64,000 bases of DNA from Gavia stellata (GCF_030936135.1 NC_082603.1:17452880-17516879); one strand, 5' to 3'; shown: positions 37,701 to 52,700, counted from the first letter of the stretch. The notes: generated by a model not told the origin, from the sequence alone. A program made the numbers and translations.

Positions 37701-40700
37701 CAGCCTTTCAGTACCTGAAGGGGGCCTACAAGAAAGCTGGAGCGAGACTTTTTACAAGGGTATGTAGCGATAGGACAACGGGGAATGGCTTTAAGCTGAA
37801 AAATGGTAGATTTAGATTAGATATTAGGAGGAAATTCTTCACCATGAGAGTGGTGAGGCACTGGAACAGGTTGCCTAGAGAAGTTGTGGATGCCCCATCC
37901 CTGGAACTGTTCAAGGCCAGGTTGGATGGGGCTTTGAGCAACCTGGTCTAGTGGAAGGTGTCCCTGCCCATGGCGGTGGGGTTGGAACTAGATGATCCTT
38001 AAGGTTCCTTCCAACCCAAACCATTCTGTGATTTGTACTGAATTTATTCTCATTGGTATAATTAAAGGCAGAAGGACTAATTTCAACAACTTGGTGGCTC
38101 TGTGATTTTTAATTGGGGAGCCCCAGTTTCTCTGAAGGGGCTAGAGTGAAACCTTTAGCTCTTTCCTTTGCGCTGTCAGAGAAAAGAGGTACGTATCTCT
38201 TGGGAGTCAGTAGGATTCATTTCTGTACTATGTGTATGTATTGTCTTAGTAGTGGGACACGGATTTCTTGCTGCAGGGATTGTCAGCGGAAAGGTGGGAA
38301 ATAGCAGTGGTCTGTGGTTTAATGATGGCTAAGTACAGCTACCCTGTTAGAGGGAATGGTGTACATAGAACTGAAAAGCTTATGACATGTAGCAGGGATT
38401 TTCATTCTTTATTCAGAGAAGGGTAAAGAGTTGGAAGGGCAAGTGTAGGAGCACTGTGTGCGTATTGATAGGAATACCGGTGTGTTGCTCCTAGAAAGGT
38501 TTTTTCACTTTCAAATTCCAGTGACCTGTTTTCTGGAAAGCCTTAAGTCACTTGTCAAAGAACAAGTCTGAAATCTTATGTCACTGAATATAAATTTTGG
38601 ATTTAGCATAGGTGAAAAGATGAAATATGAAAATCCTGTTACTCTATCCTATTTAAGGAAAGCAATAACGAGCTGATACTAAATGCCTTCATGTCTAGAT
38701 CCAGGAGTCTACACTGACGCTGACAATTTGAGAGCTGGCTTTAGATTTTTAGGAAACCTTGGAAAAGCCTGGCAAAAGGGATGTAGGCTTGACTAGTTTG
38801 CTATTGTATCAGATTTTTTTTTTTTCTTAATTTAGCTTGGCCCTGAGTTACTGTCATAGCTGTTCTCCCGGAATGAATTCTTCATATGTTTTTCATACAA
38901 ACTTCACTGTGAGCCTTTTGATCTTCAAACATTTGATTTTTGCAACTGTGCATTTTGCTTGTTATATGTGTTAATGCTTTCAGACTAGAAATTTTTTTTT
39001 GTACTAATTCTCTGAATACATTCTAATGAAACTCTGAACTGCTTTTAGAATCAGTATTGTTAGACCCCTTGTTCTGATTTAACAGCTAGTAAGATTCTGA
39101 TTCAAGTTAGTAAGATTCTTGATTTCCATCCCCTGCCCCATCCCCTGCTTCAGCTATCTTAACGTGGAGTATGAGCCTCATAATATGTAAGTCAGACTCA
39201 GCTTGGATTTAATTTTTCACCTTCAGTCTTCCTAGTTACTTTACTTTGTAAAGAGATAAAACCTGATTTCTACTTTCTCTTCCTGTTTGTCACATAGGGT
39301 ATTACTCAAAATCACTGTTTTTCTGATATTTATATGTAAGATTCTTAGAATGGGTGGCTGTTAAAACCTGCTGCGTATGGCAGTCATGTTTGCTGTGTTC
39401 TTAAGACTGGTCCTGTTTCTGCCAACATTTATTTTTGGAATAGTTGCATTACTTGCCATATTTTAAGCAGTTTAAAGCCTTTGAGAAAATAATCAGTCCT
39501 AAGTGAGATGTATGGGTTACCTTTATCATAATGCTATTTTATTCAAAATGAAACAGCAATAACTTACTCTTTCACATCAATAGAGAATAAAGGATATTGG
39601 CTGAGTGAAATATTAATGCATGTATTAAGATTTTGAAACCTCCAGCAATTTTTATTCCTTTTGTGCAAAAAAAAAAAGTATCAAATGCCAATATTGGAAG
39701 TGAATTTTTTCAAAGATTATTTTTAAAAGATTGTGTGTTGTCCTTTTTTTTTTTTAAAACATATTGATATACCTGAGCTTTCCTGTCCAACAGTGACATA
39801 AGAACCAACTGGAAACTTTCTGATGCTTACACAGGTTGGGATCTTACTATTCCCACCTGTGGTTTGTATCCCTGCATATGAAGATTTCTAGCAAAATCTG
39901 TTACCATTTCCAAAACTAATGTTAAGCATATGGAGATTGGAAATGTTTCTGCAGTCCTCTAGGAGACCTGTTAAATGTCATGCTGCTGATGGAAAGGAAG
40001 TGGGGAGATTGAGTACCACTGCTTTGTGTTCGGCCTGTAGTGTTCCTCTTGTTTTCTGAAGGCATTCAGTGTGCCTTCCTTTTGATACCATGTGAAAATA
40101 AAATACTGCTGGATTTAATTGACAAAAAAGTTCATTGTAGCATTGTATCTAAATAAAAGTTTCTGCTTTAGCAAGCGGTTACTCACTGTGCTTCAGATAA
40201 ATGCACGGTATGCTGAGATGGAGTTACTTTTTCCGGTTGAAATTCTGCTTTAATTAGATTCTATTAGAGGATCTTGGGAAGGGATTTTTTTTTTTCCTGT
40301 AGCTCAGTGTCTTTAGTATCTTAGCAGTTACTGTGTAGGCTGTACTGCAGAATTGTTTGTGACAATCATTGAGCAATTCAGTGTTTTGACAAGGTCAGCA
40401 AAGGTCAAAATAAATAGTTGCCAGCAGCACCGCTTCAAAGGGAGTTCCTCTTCAGCCTTGGTTTTGAAAAGCTTTAACCTTTTGCTAGGCAGCTAGCTCT
40501 TCCTTCAAGGTGCATCTAGATTTTCTCTTAGTTGGGCCGGGGAGGAATTGAACTCTGTTGTGAATCGTTGTATGTCAAAGCCTCTGATGTTTTCAGTTGC
40601 TGAAGGAAGCTCTAGTGAGGGCTTCATTAGAAGATGACTCCAGGGGCTGTTGTTCATCCTTATCTAGTGATCAGTGAACTGTTAGGCTGCATTACCCCAT

Positions 40701-43700
40701 AACACTGGTCAAGAAGTAGCAGCAGATTATGATCAGCCCCAGTAAAGGTCCTCATTCCCGGACCCACAGTTTCCCCGACTGTCTGCTCAGAGCTCCCTTC
40801 TGCTATAGTAGCACATCTCACTTTTCCTCCAGGACCCCTCTCAACCACCAGGATTGTCCAGGCATTGGCAGTGGGATCAGGGGTCAAGGACACTTGGTTT
40901 AGGGGTGACCTGAAGAGAAATTGAGGAAGGAGAAGAGCTGGCAGCATGAGGCCTGTTATAGATTCATGGACGTAAATTCTTTGTGACTGTTTTCTGCACA
41001 CTGGCAGGTGCTAGAGGATCTTTTGCTTTGGTGTAGATTAGAAGTGTGGCACCCCTGCTCCTCTGTCCTGCCACTGTAGGGGTTAATGAAGGTGAGCAGT
41101 GGGTGGTATGAGCGTTTACATTGATATACTTGTACTGCTCCAATGTCCATCAGTAAAGTAGTTGTCTGTTTATCTATTGTTCTACAGTTTCTGTGCCATT
41201 ATTTTAGTTTATCAAGATGTTTTAAAATAAGCTTTTATTTATATTTATTTTTGTAATGGGAAGTCTGAGCTGATCCTGGATCCTGTGGTATTTCTGTACT
41301 GCAGAAATGAGCTCTGTGAGTGTACATCAGGAATTCCTGCGAGTCTGTCTTTGTGGATTAGCAGCATACTTGCATGTTACTTCTATAATACTGTATTGCT
41401 GCTGATGCTTGCGTTGCTTCTGACAGCCTTGGGTGTTCTGGAGAAATAAATAATCTCAGTGTCACTTCATGCATATTGTATTTTTTTTTCTCTCTTCAGT
41501 GACAGCTTGTTTATTGGAAGAGTATTAAAAAAAGACAACTATTGCATCCTCTTTTTTTTGTCATCACAGGTGGCGACAGACAAGGTTGCAGGAAAGCTGA
41601 GCTCTACTCTCTCATGGGTGAAGAACACTGTGTCGCACACCGTCAGTCAAATGGCCAGTCAGGTGGCAAGTCCATCTGCCTCATTACACACTACATCCTC
41701 CTCTACCACTCTGTCTACACCTGCGTTATCACCATCCTCACCAACACAGCTGAGTCCAGACGACTTAGAATTACTCGCTAAACTTGAGGAACAGAACAGG
41801 TGAATGGAAAACTTTTTGGTCTTCAAAGTATAGTAATGAGACTAAAACTGGCTTATTGCAATTTCAGCATAGAGGCTGTTAAAGAGGGGTTACATAAAAC
41901 TTCATGGCACAACATTTCAATTTCAAGGCCCCAAGGTTGAAGAACTTGTGTTCTTGTGCTATGTTTTTAGAAGTTCTTTTTTTGTGGAACTCTGAAAGGT
42001 GTTTTTCTCTCCTGGTTTTACAGGAGTGTTTATAGCTGCCTGTAATCCTAAGAATTTACACTGGAGCCATGTGATTTTTCAGCATCCAATTTCATAGAAT
42101 CATAGAATCGTTTAGGTTGGAAAAGATCTTTAAGATCATCGAGGTCGACCATATTTAAAATAAAGCATCTCAGGGATGACACTTCCATATAACCTTCTCA
42201 CCTTCTTAGATCAAAACTGTAATTTCTGTTAGCTTTTTGAAATGTTAAAGATTTCTGAATTCCCTTTTCTCTATTTTTTTCCGCGTCTACCTGGTTCTTC
42301 CTTTCCACTATATAACCTGCTCTGTTTAGAGATGGAACAGTGTTCAGCTGTTCTTAATTGCAAGAAATGGTAGATGCATCCTGCTGTTATGCTAATGGTG
42401 GCAGATGCATAATGTCTTAATTGCATGAAAAGTAAATTCCTAATCAGTCTCTTCTGTTCATCCTGGCTTTTTTTGTATAGTAAGCAACTGTTTTCTTGTC
42501 AGCCTTTCCATGAGAGTATGTTTATCTGCACCATCTACAGTTCAAAATGAAACTTTCAGTTGGATCAGTTGCTCTTGATGTGCACAGTGATTGCAAACTG
42601 GCAATCTCACTAAGAAAGAAAATTGGACTCTATGATTTCTTAATGCTGAATTTCCAGAACCTGTATTTATTTGCAGTCTTGAGACAGGAGTTCTAAGTCA
42701 TCTGGCCCCTTGTAAAATTTGGTTATATCTGACAAGTTTGTTTCAGTAGTTCACGAGAGGTTGACTGTAAAGGAGAACTTGAGCTCCAAATAGGTTTTAG
42801 ACTAAGCAGATAGCTGCAGGGCTTTGATACCTACTGAAGATTGCTATCCGTTGTGTTGTAGTGAAGTGCAGAGTTTGATAGTTCAGCTCAAACTAGCTTC
42901 TGTTCCGGCTTCCGCTAGCATGCTGGACTTTGCACTGAGGCAGTTGAGGTACTTGGGTTTTTTTATTCTGCTGATTCAGTTATGAGGGTAGTAACTTTTA
43001 ATGGAGAAGAAGAGTAACTGGGAGGAGGAGGGACTAATACCATTGTGTCACCTGGCATGTCTTCTCTCGTGTTTGAACTCTGCAGCCTAATAGCAATACA
43101 ACTTACAGGGAATTTGTTACATCTGTCTAGTTCTTAACTGAGAATGGAAGGCAGCTTCTAGAACCACCTTGTCCTCTTTTCCTTGTGGTTTATGGGATTG
43201 TCTCTCCTTCGAAGATGAACTATATGTAATTTTTGTTGTGCTAGTAGCAAATGAAAAGGTATCAAAAGCAGAAAACAAAGAGTTAGAGTGCTTTTAAGAA
43301 AGCTGATTTGCATTTTATCTGAGGCATTCAGCTCTGTTCATGACTAAGTGACTAACTTCTATTTGAAAAGCAGTAACATTTGTTCTTTGGACCACTTATC
43401 TCTTCACATCTAGAGTCTTCTCATTAAGCCCTGAAGTTAGACTAGTTTGCTTTTGAAAGAAGAATGTGAGCTTGGGCTTGCTAGCCTTTCTTTTTCAAGT
43501 CAGCTTTCTTCATTTAGTAAATAAGCTAGCAAATCATGTCTGGTTTTATTTAATTTCAGCTAGACCTGTTGTTCAAACCCACGGTAGTCTTCTGTGAATT
43601 CTAATTAGAGGCTATCCTATCAAGTGTACCTTTTCTCATGAGATACTACACTTTAATACAGAAATTTGATGCTCTTATGCTGGGTGCACCGTAGTTTCAG

Positions 43701-46700
43701 AACAGTTTGAATCTGTATTTTAGCACAATGGCACTTTGTTGACAAGGAATTGTACTCTGAACACAGGGAACTATATTTTGTTTCTGCTTGCTGGAAGAAT
43801 TGCTGGTGATGGATATTTTTAAAGGTTTCCTTTTCATTGTTGGCATTTATGTCAATAAGGAGAATATTAATTAGTCAAACAGCTAGAAATTGAAAGAACT
43901 CAAATTGTATCAAGCAATGTCTTGTAGCATTCTGTAATCCAATTATACTGAAAGTCTCTGCAGAATAATGAGGTAGCTCGGTCCAGAGTCCTGGTGGATC
44001 TGTTTGGCATTAGTAAATCATTTATAAAAGTTTTAGGTGAAAGAAAACAGTGACTGTATGCCACAGAACTCACTACTTACTGTAAAAAGAACTTCCCATT
44101 TTCAAGTCTATGGACAATGAATTTATCCAGGTAAGGTCAAATTACAGAAACTTAGCATAACTTCTATAGAAAGCTGTGAAAACTGAAAGTGACTAGTTAG
44201 AACCTTGTTTTTATTATTGTAATGTTTATTCTGTGCTTGTTTTTCCTCTGTGATTACTTTGAATTTGATCTTTAGGCACTGTCTCAGATTGAGAGGAGGA
44301 ATTCCAAACTGTAAATTTTCATTATGGATCTGTATAGGCCAGGTTTCTAAACACTAAAAATGATTTTTTTTTAATTTTCCTCAAAAGATGATTTTCTGCA
44401 TTCCCTTAATATGGACTAAATAAAAATTGGTCTCAAAAAAGCTTGATTCCCTGCACCGCCCCCCCCCCCCCCAAAGGCACTACTATTTAGCCCTTTCCCA
44501 AACAAAATACTACTGCAGAGACTGTACTTGTTGTCTTCATGAATTAAATTACTTTTTTCCCTAACTTCCATAAACACCAGTAGGTGAAAGCTGGGAATAG
44601 GGAAACCTAGTATAAATATCTCTATCGTAGCAGAGAGCTTAAAAATTGTAGGTATGCTGAGATTTGTGTACAATCTCAGGTGCAATATAACTCAGGTGAT
44701 AATTTATTAAATATCTAAAATGTAACCTGAGCTTGCGGAAATGCTGGGGGGCTAGGGGGCAGTTAGCTTTTGTGCAGGTGCATTGAGAAATTATTCAAAC
44801 AGATCACTGTGTTTTACAGACACTGGAATTCTTGGAAGTTCAAGCACAAATGAAACTCTTGATACAGAAAAACACTTCTTCAAGTTAGTCTGAGTTCTTG
44901 CTTTTACCTAACACGTGGTCTGAAAAATCTCCCCTTGCTTATGGGGCTCAATATTAGTTGAGGATAAATAAAGCAAGCCTTTTTGCCCAGCATCCCCAGC
45001 TCCTTGCAAAATTGATGGCTGTAGCAACCAGCTAACAGGGAAGACTCTTCAGCAACTTGTCCAGCACTTGGCACATCTTTATGTATACCTTGCTCCCTGA
45101 AAACCCCAGACATTCTCACATCTGAACTCCAGGCTTTAATTACACATTCATTAGCTATACTAACCACTGTTGTTGCCTGTTCTTCGTTCTTTAGGTCTGA
45201 GATTTTTCCCATGCATTTATAAAACACCATGTTGATTTGTGAACAGTTGTCAGCAAATGTCAGGTGTTTTAAAATTATTCTGTCTGTATTTACACTGTCA
45301 ATTAAAAAAAATGTAATCAGGTAGATTTTTAGGAGGCTAATTCTTTGTGTTTTCTTTAAAATTACTGTCTCTTTTGCAGTACATTGACATTTGACACTAT
45401 AATTGAGACTATTTAACTTCTTTATGTTCTTTTTGTCAGTCTTATGCACAACAGCTGTGGGCTTTTTTGTTGCTAGTAAAATCAAAGCCTTCTTGCTGGT
45501 ACTTACACCTCAAAACAAAACTTGCGCATCTTCCCTGTGCACCTATTAATTTCCAGTTGATGAATGTGTAAAAGAGTGTTGGACTTGTAATGCTTCTGTA
45601 CTTTCTCGAATTTGATATCTTTATGTACTAAGGACTAGTAGTTCATGAGACCACAAAACACTTGTATTAAAATCTCACTTAGTTTTGTTGATGCATGATG
45701 TGACATTTTTATCTGTTTCTTAAAAGGCTGCACTGTGAGCTGTTCTTCTGTCTGCAGAATTACTTATCTTGAGAAGAAACAGCAACATTGATCAGTTCCT
45801 CTTTTCAAATTTAGTACAAATGGATGTTGGAAAAAAAACCTGTTCCACTGAACCTTTGGGTGCATTCTTTGTAAAGAGGTTGGAAGAATTGACTTCTAAA
45901 CAAACAATTAATAGTATGGTCCTGTGATTAGAAGAACTTGAATTTGTTTTTTGTGTGCTTTCTTTGCAGACTTTTGGAAACAGATAGCAAATCCTTGCGA
46001 TCAGTTAATGGGTCAAGAAGAAATAGTGGATCTTCTCTTGTATCTAGTTCATCAGCTTCTAGCAATCTCAGCCATCTTGAAGAAGACTCATGGATCCTGT
46101 GGGGGAGGATTGTGAATGAATGGGAAGATGTACGGAAAAAGAAAGAAAAGCAAGTTAAGGTAGTAGTTGAACACTATTTTTTAGTATATATTTGTCATGT
46201 GGTATATATGATACTGTTTTATCTTCCTGTTGGTCTTACTTACTAAAATAAAAAAAAGTAGTAGAAGCTTCCAGTTGAATCTACTTCCATCCCTAAGGTT
46301 TAGTTCTTCCTATGTAACTTTACCAGACTTTGATGGTTTTACCTGGTAAATGTCTCTTAGTAAACACATCTGCTTTTCAATATATCTTGAATACTAAAGC
46401 TTTCAGTCTACCTCTAATGAGAGATTACCAGGAATACAGGGAAGATTTGCTTCATGTTTCCAAAATGGAATTACTGAAAACCCACTTAAGGGCATCTGAT
46501 AGCTGGATGCAATGATGATTTCCCTACAGAGCAGCTGTCTCTTTAAAGCATTCTTATTAGAAGAGCTGATAATTCTATTGTATGAGGGTCTGAATTTAGT
46601 TTTTTGTGCATGCCAAGTGTGTTTACCCCAGGGATGACCTTAAGCAGAGGAACAAATAGTTTCTAAATTCTGAGTGGATCGGACAAACTTTGACCAGTGT

Positions 46701-49700
46701 GTGTTCAGTCTGGGTTAGTTGTGGGCTTATAGAGAAGTGGAATTCAATTACACTTTAAATTCAAACTAAAAAGCATCTAGGGCATTTGAACATATCCATG
46801 TTTCAAAGGCAGCAAGTACAGCAGTGTGGGATTTTTTTGTTCGTAGGCATGTCTGTTCTGCTTTGGTTCTTTATTGGCTCTAGTCTGTAGTTTTACATGC
46901 AGAATACAAATTTCAAGGTCTTTTGAGCAGTTTGAAATGTGTGCGTATGAATAGGTTGTGGGAAGGCAGAACAATGGGCTAAAGTAAAGTATCTTTTATG
47001 TGAAGCAGTTGTGAAAAGAGAACATGACTTGAGAGGAAACAAGGGAAGAAAATTAATTCAAGACTTCCTGCATGCATAGGGGAAAAAAGTTTCTGGAAAG
47101 GTGTTCCCAAAAGGCCGTGAAAAGAAGGCCACATGAACCTGGCAAGGGAAAGGAGAAATAAGATGGTAATAAGCAGATCTGGTTGCATAGAATTCATCTT
47201 AACTGCCTGCATTTGAACATTTACAAGTGTCACAAATATCGCTTGTCTTTACAGCTGGCCCAGTATAATTTGGGGAGTATTTGACTAACTTTCAGTAAAG
47301 ATTTAATTATATTGCTAGTGAGTTTTCCTTTGCTGGTTAAATAATTCTCAATATTTTTTTTGTTTCTATTTTGTTTGTTGAAAGTCAGCCTAAACTGTCA
47401 TTCTGCGTTTATGATGGAATACCAGAACATCCATACCTATTTCCTGATTGTGCTTGTAGGTATGACTTTAGCAGCATGGGTATCTTTTTGTCTTGGCTGT
47501 AAAAGCTGGTCTTAAGTTATTAGCTATCTGGTAAGTTTTTTAAATTTTAGGCATAGGTGTATATACCTTCCTGCATAGGTGATATGTTCCATCCATTCCA
47601 GAACTCGCTTCCTCTTTATGGCGGGATTCTGAAGGATGACCTAAGTCCTGCTTTTCAGTGTGCATAATACTGTGTAGAGTAGTATCATTTTCCTGCTGCT
47701 TAGTAGGTGCGTTTTCCTGCTGTTCCTTTAGGAATGTTGGAGGGATTAACCCTGTCAAGCAGGTTCATGGTAACTTAAAGCAAAAAACCACTTGCCAATG
47801 CTTCGTTATTAGTAGCCCTTGAGGGTTTAGGTGACTTATCTACAGTATGATAGTGCATTGTTGACAAATGATAGCTAGTGACGGATGTGGAAAGCTGATG
47901 TGTTAGGGTTGTTGTCTTGGAGTGGTAAATCTTTAGGAAATAACACAGGGTGTTGTAGTTGTGTCGTAGACAGGATGAATAGTTGAAGTGGCATTATTAG
48001 GATGGTTCTGAAGAAGGCTGGAGATCTTAGGGATATTAAAAAATGGAGGTCAGTGATGCAAAACTGCAGTAGAGTTCAAGCTTAATAAAAGTTATCACTG
48101 TTGCATTAACTAATCTTAATGTTTGGAGAAGTGGGAGCAATATTTGGAACAAACAGGAGAAAGAGGAATCTTTGCAGAATAGGAGATTACTCTGGCTTCA
48201 GAATAAATACAAGTGGAAGAAACTATATCCTTTAGGAGACAGAATACTTGATAACAGTTCTTAAGGTACAAAAAATTGTTAAAGGAACCCTGTTGTCTTG
48301 AAGAGACAATCTTCTAGGTCAGGCTGATCCTAGTTGCAGAAAGTACCACCACTAAGACAATCTGTAAACTTCCTGAATCATACTTTTTTTTTTCTCAGTT
48401 TTCAGATCAAACAACAAGACTACTTTCTGCTTGTGCTTTCTGAAAAGACAGGTATCAGGTTATTAGATCTATTGATCTGGGAAGGTTTGAATTGTGTAAT
48501 ATCTAGCTGATTTTTTTTTCCTAGGGAAGAGAAAGTAAATTTAGTTAATTCAGTAGATATAAACAATGTTTTCTTGGTCTGGTGTCTGAAACTACATTTT
48601 AAATACTTTCTTAAAGTATTGGAAATACTGGCACATCAGAGAAATTAAACACAACTTGTCAAATGACTTCTGATAGTAGTACTGTGCAATTTTTTTGTTG
48701 CAGTTGGCTGTGCTACAGTTAGTTCTACTTCTTATCATTTACCTGTCTTGGAAATAATTTTTAATTGGTGATTTATTATATCTCAATCACTACAAATATA
48801 ATTAAGTGTGTTGTCTTCAGTCATCTTTTGTGAAATATAATAATAACTATTAAATTCGGGCTAATGGGAGTTCTTGTTGAAAATTACTTGAATATTCACT
48901 TTTTGAAGTAGTTTACTACAAGTAGGGGACTACTTTCATTAGCTAATTTAGTCACTAAAAATGATTGAGTCTCCTTTTGTTAGCTAACAATCTATCACAC
49001 TAAAATTGAGGTTTACACATTATAAACTGTATGACTGGTTTGTGACATGATGTAAATGTTTTCTGAAGTTGTGAGGAACTTCATTTGTTGAAGTGTTTTG
49101 TTCTTCAGGCTTATGTTTATATTTTCAGGAAATATAAATGAATTTATGTCTTTTTTGCACTTCAGGAGCTTGTTCGAAAAGGGATACCTCATCATTTCAG
49201 AGCAATTGTTTGGCAACTTTTATGCAGTGCTCAGAGCATGCCAATTAAGGATCAGTATTCAGAGCTTTTGAAAATGACATCTCCTTGTGAGAAGTTAATA
49301 AGAAGGGACATAGCTAGAACATACCCTGAACATGATTTTTTTAAAGAAAAAGACAGCCTTGGACAGGAGGTCTTGTTCAATGTAATGAAGGTAAGTCAGT
49401 ATTTCAGCCCTTGAAAATACATTAGCAAGAACGTGCACAGAGTTTGGAAAATAAAATATTTGCCTTTTGAACTTGCATCCGTTTCATGTGTTAAGTTTTT
49501 TGAACGTACTCCACTTGACACTGGAATGGTTTAACAAATTACATTCCAGTTTCAAAGACAGCTTTCAAATACGGTTTTCCTATAGCTAATGGTTTTACTT
49601 TGTAAGAGATTTAAAAAACTTGCTAGGTTTGCATTAAAACAGTCACATGCTAACTGCTGATAGTATAATGGAATAAAGCATGACATGAAGTAAACAATGT

Positions 49701-52700
49701 TGACCCAGACAAGAACATTGTAAATCAGAACTAGCATTCAGTTTTGAAGTGTTTCTGAACCTGCAAGTGGTAGCAGCAAATAGCAGGTACAAGCTAATGT
49801 GCAGTTGTTACAGTGCCCGAGCACAAAATGAGAATGCCACCATAAATTAAGTTTGCATTATTTTGTCTTCATTGTACTAGAGCTTAAACTTTGAAAGACT
49901 TTTCCATACAACATAGTTTCAACAGAAAAGTTTGCAGGTTTCCAATTTGTAGTAACTTCCATAACTCTAACATGAAGATGTAACATGCATGATCACCGCA
50001 TTTCCTCCACCTGTAAAAAAAAAAAAAACCTGCAGCACAGATTTTTCTGAAAAGAACTGTTGTTTCTTTGTCAGGTCTGTCTCCTATAAAAGTAGTAGCC
50101 TTGTGCAGTTTGTATGCCAGCTGTCTCTGTTATCATTTGGCAAATTCCTGTAGTTGAAAACTGCATGTTTGTGTTTTCTTTTTTTTTAGGTATGCCTTAG
50201 TTTTAGTTTTGTAGGCTATCACAGAGCAGAGTTCATACCCCTTTGTAGCAGCAGGTAGCAACTAGAATATCTGACTAAAACTTCTGAATAGAATGTCTGT
50301 CCTCGCTGGATTTGGGAGAGGAGGAGTAAGTTATTAGCAAAATAACGCATGAACTATGATTACTTTTTACTAATAATGAGGTTTTAATTCTTGAGAGTTT
50401 TAAAACTTTATTTCCTAGGCTTATTCTTTGGTGGATCGTGAGGTTGGATACTGTCAAGGAAGTGCTTTTATAGTTGGATTACTGCTTATGCAGGTAAATG
50501 TGATATTAAAAATATGTGAACCTTTAAAAGCCCTGCTAGAATGCATAATATATCATGGTGGTTTATTGGGAATTTTTATAATAGTTTTCCGTAGTCATTT
50601 TGTTACAATGGAATTGTCAAGGGCAGCTTTTTACTCTGCAAATCAAATTAGATTTATTCTCTATGGTTCTATTTGCCAAGAAAGATACTATCTTGGAGTG
50701 GGAGAATACATGTATTTCTCAGAGCTAAGGTAGGATTGCAGACTTGCAAGCTATTTTGGTGAATGTTGTTTTAGCTATTAATGAACTTCTTATTTCAGTT
50801 CTACTGTATTGAATCTCCTCAGAGTTCAAATGGAATTTCACAGTTAATTTTATAATCTTAAAAGCTGCCTTTGTACTACTGCCTTTTGTTTCATGACAAA
50901 GTAGGGTATATTGTAAGAAATTTGCAGACCTCCATTTCAGTTTAGAAATCACTTGATAGAATTCAATATATACAAAAGTTCATTACACTATTTGGTTGTA
51001 AATCCCTTAAACCAAAAAACTAACAACCCAAAACAAAAAAAACCCCACCACGCACATGCAAAAAACCCCAACCCTAAACCCTCCCAGGCACTTACTCTGA
51101 TATCCTTACATTTGTCCAGAGTTTTTACTGTGCTTTTTTACTTTTAATTATAGATGCCAGAAGAAGAGGCATTTTGTGTGTTTGTTAAATTAATGCAAGA
51201 TTACAGACTACGAGAACTCTTTAAACCAAGCATGGCTGAACTGGGCCTTTGTATGTACCAGTTTGAATGCATGATACAGGTACATACAAAATTAATAAAA
51301 CTTCAGTAACTATTAATAAGGAACTTGGGAATTACAGCTCAAGAGCAGGCATTTTGGTTGGCTAATAGGCTGTTCTCTTGACAGTACCTAGTTTCAGAAC
51401 TTCAGAAGTAAATGCATGTGGCTCTGTGGTCTACTTTTTTAACCTTTGGCAGACAGTGACTGGCTTTAAACACTGAAGCATGAGGATTTGTATTGCTGCA
51501 GTTTAAGTATATGAATGTCTAACTCTGGATTGAAGATTCTGAAAGTCAGTGTCTTCATAGTCTATGTATAGCTATTTTAAAAAACAGAAACTGGGAGATA
51601 CGCTCATATGTAGAGTTAAAATTTTGTTCAGATTTGGGACACAGAAGACGTTTTCTTCCTGGTTAGGCTCATAGAGAGAAATAGGTTTGTGTTTTGTGAT
51701 CCAGTTCCTAACAAGATGATTGGGGTGGGATGTTAGGTAGCAAATAAGACACAGGTCTCTAGTGATACCCTAGATCTTTCCAGCTCTTTTTTTGTAGCCC
51801 ACTCTAGATGTAACTCAGGTATTTACAAACCTGTGATTTCCTGTTAGGATCAGGGAGTATTTTTGTGATCTGTGCTTTGCAGGGTAGAAGTGTTGTAGGG
51901 CATTCTATATTGGAACTTCTGTTGCATGGTTCTTGATAATGATGAGTAATATCTTTTCTAGTCCTGTGTTACAAAGCTGTTGTCTGTACTAAATATGAAT
52001 TATTTTCTTTTTTTATTCAAAATTTGTCAAAAACATGGACACACTAAAACTACCAGCAGAAACTTAATGTATATTTTTTCTTCCTCTTCTTTTCCAGGAG
52101 CATCTTCCGGAGCTTTATGTGCACTTTCAGTCTCAGAGTTTCCACACTTCTATGTATGCGTCATCATGGTTTTTAACTATATTCCTTACAACTTTTCCAC
52201 TACCAATTGCAACAAGAATATTTGATATATTTATGTCTGAGGTAACTACTCAATACTCATATAATCCATTTCAAGAGTAGCTGTTAAAAGCAGTTATTTA
52301 GGTAGTGATATAAATCCCGTTATGATGGGCAAATCTCAAATACTCTTGCTTTTTAGTCCTTCTGCTTATCAGATTATTGTGTAGGGGATGATGTCTGCGT
52401 ATGTAATTTGTCAAGGAAGAGCAACTAAATCTTTGAATGTAGATAGTGTATGCAACTTTGTACTCTAAGCCTATTGAAGAGTTACCAAATCTGTCAGGTC
52501 TGGATGCAATGCAATAGCATTGCATACAACAGGGACATCAGTTATTCAGTATTATAGTAAGTTCAGGGTGGATAGTAATGCTGCTTTCAGGCTAAAGTTA
52601 AAGCTCCATGGGGATATGCAGGCCAAGAAGAGGGAGTGTTGGCACCTTCTGTTGTCCAGACAGTGAACAGTAGCTCAAGAAATTTATAGAACTAGTCAGT

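Larger units (their letters stand above)
49391..52097 (+). other. EVI5 introns around exons 50419-50493 and 51154-51279
   Basis: Three AT-rich introns. An A/C-rich low-complexity tract lies at about 51005-51085, just upstream of the exon at 51154. Nothing else seen. Confidence 0.5.

Noticed and set aside
41459-41569. In-frame ATG and open frame running into the EVI5 exon at 41570
   Set aside because: The extension covers the T-rich polypyrimidine tract and a good acceptor (atcacag/GT). Its residues are low-complexity and unlike any EVI5 N-terminus, so it is intron.
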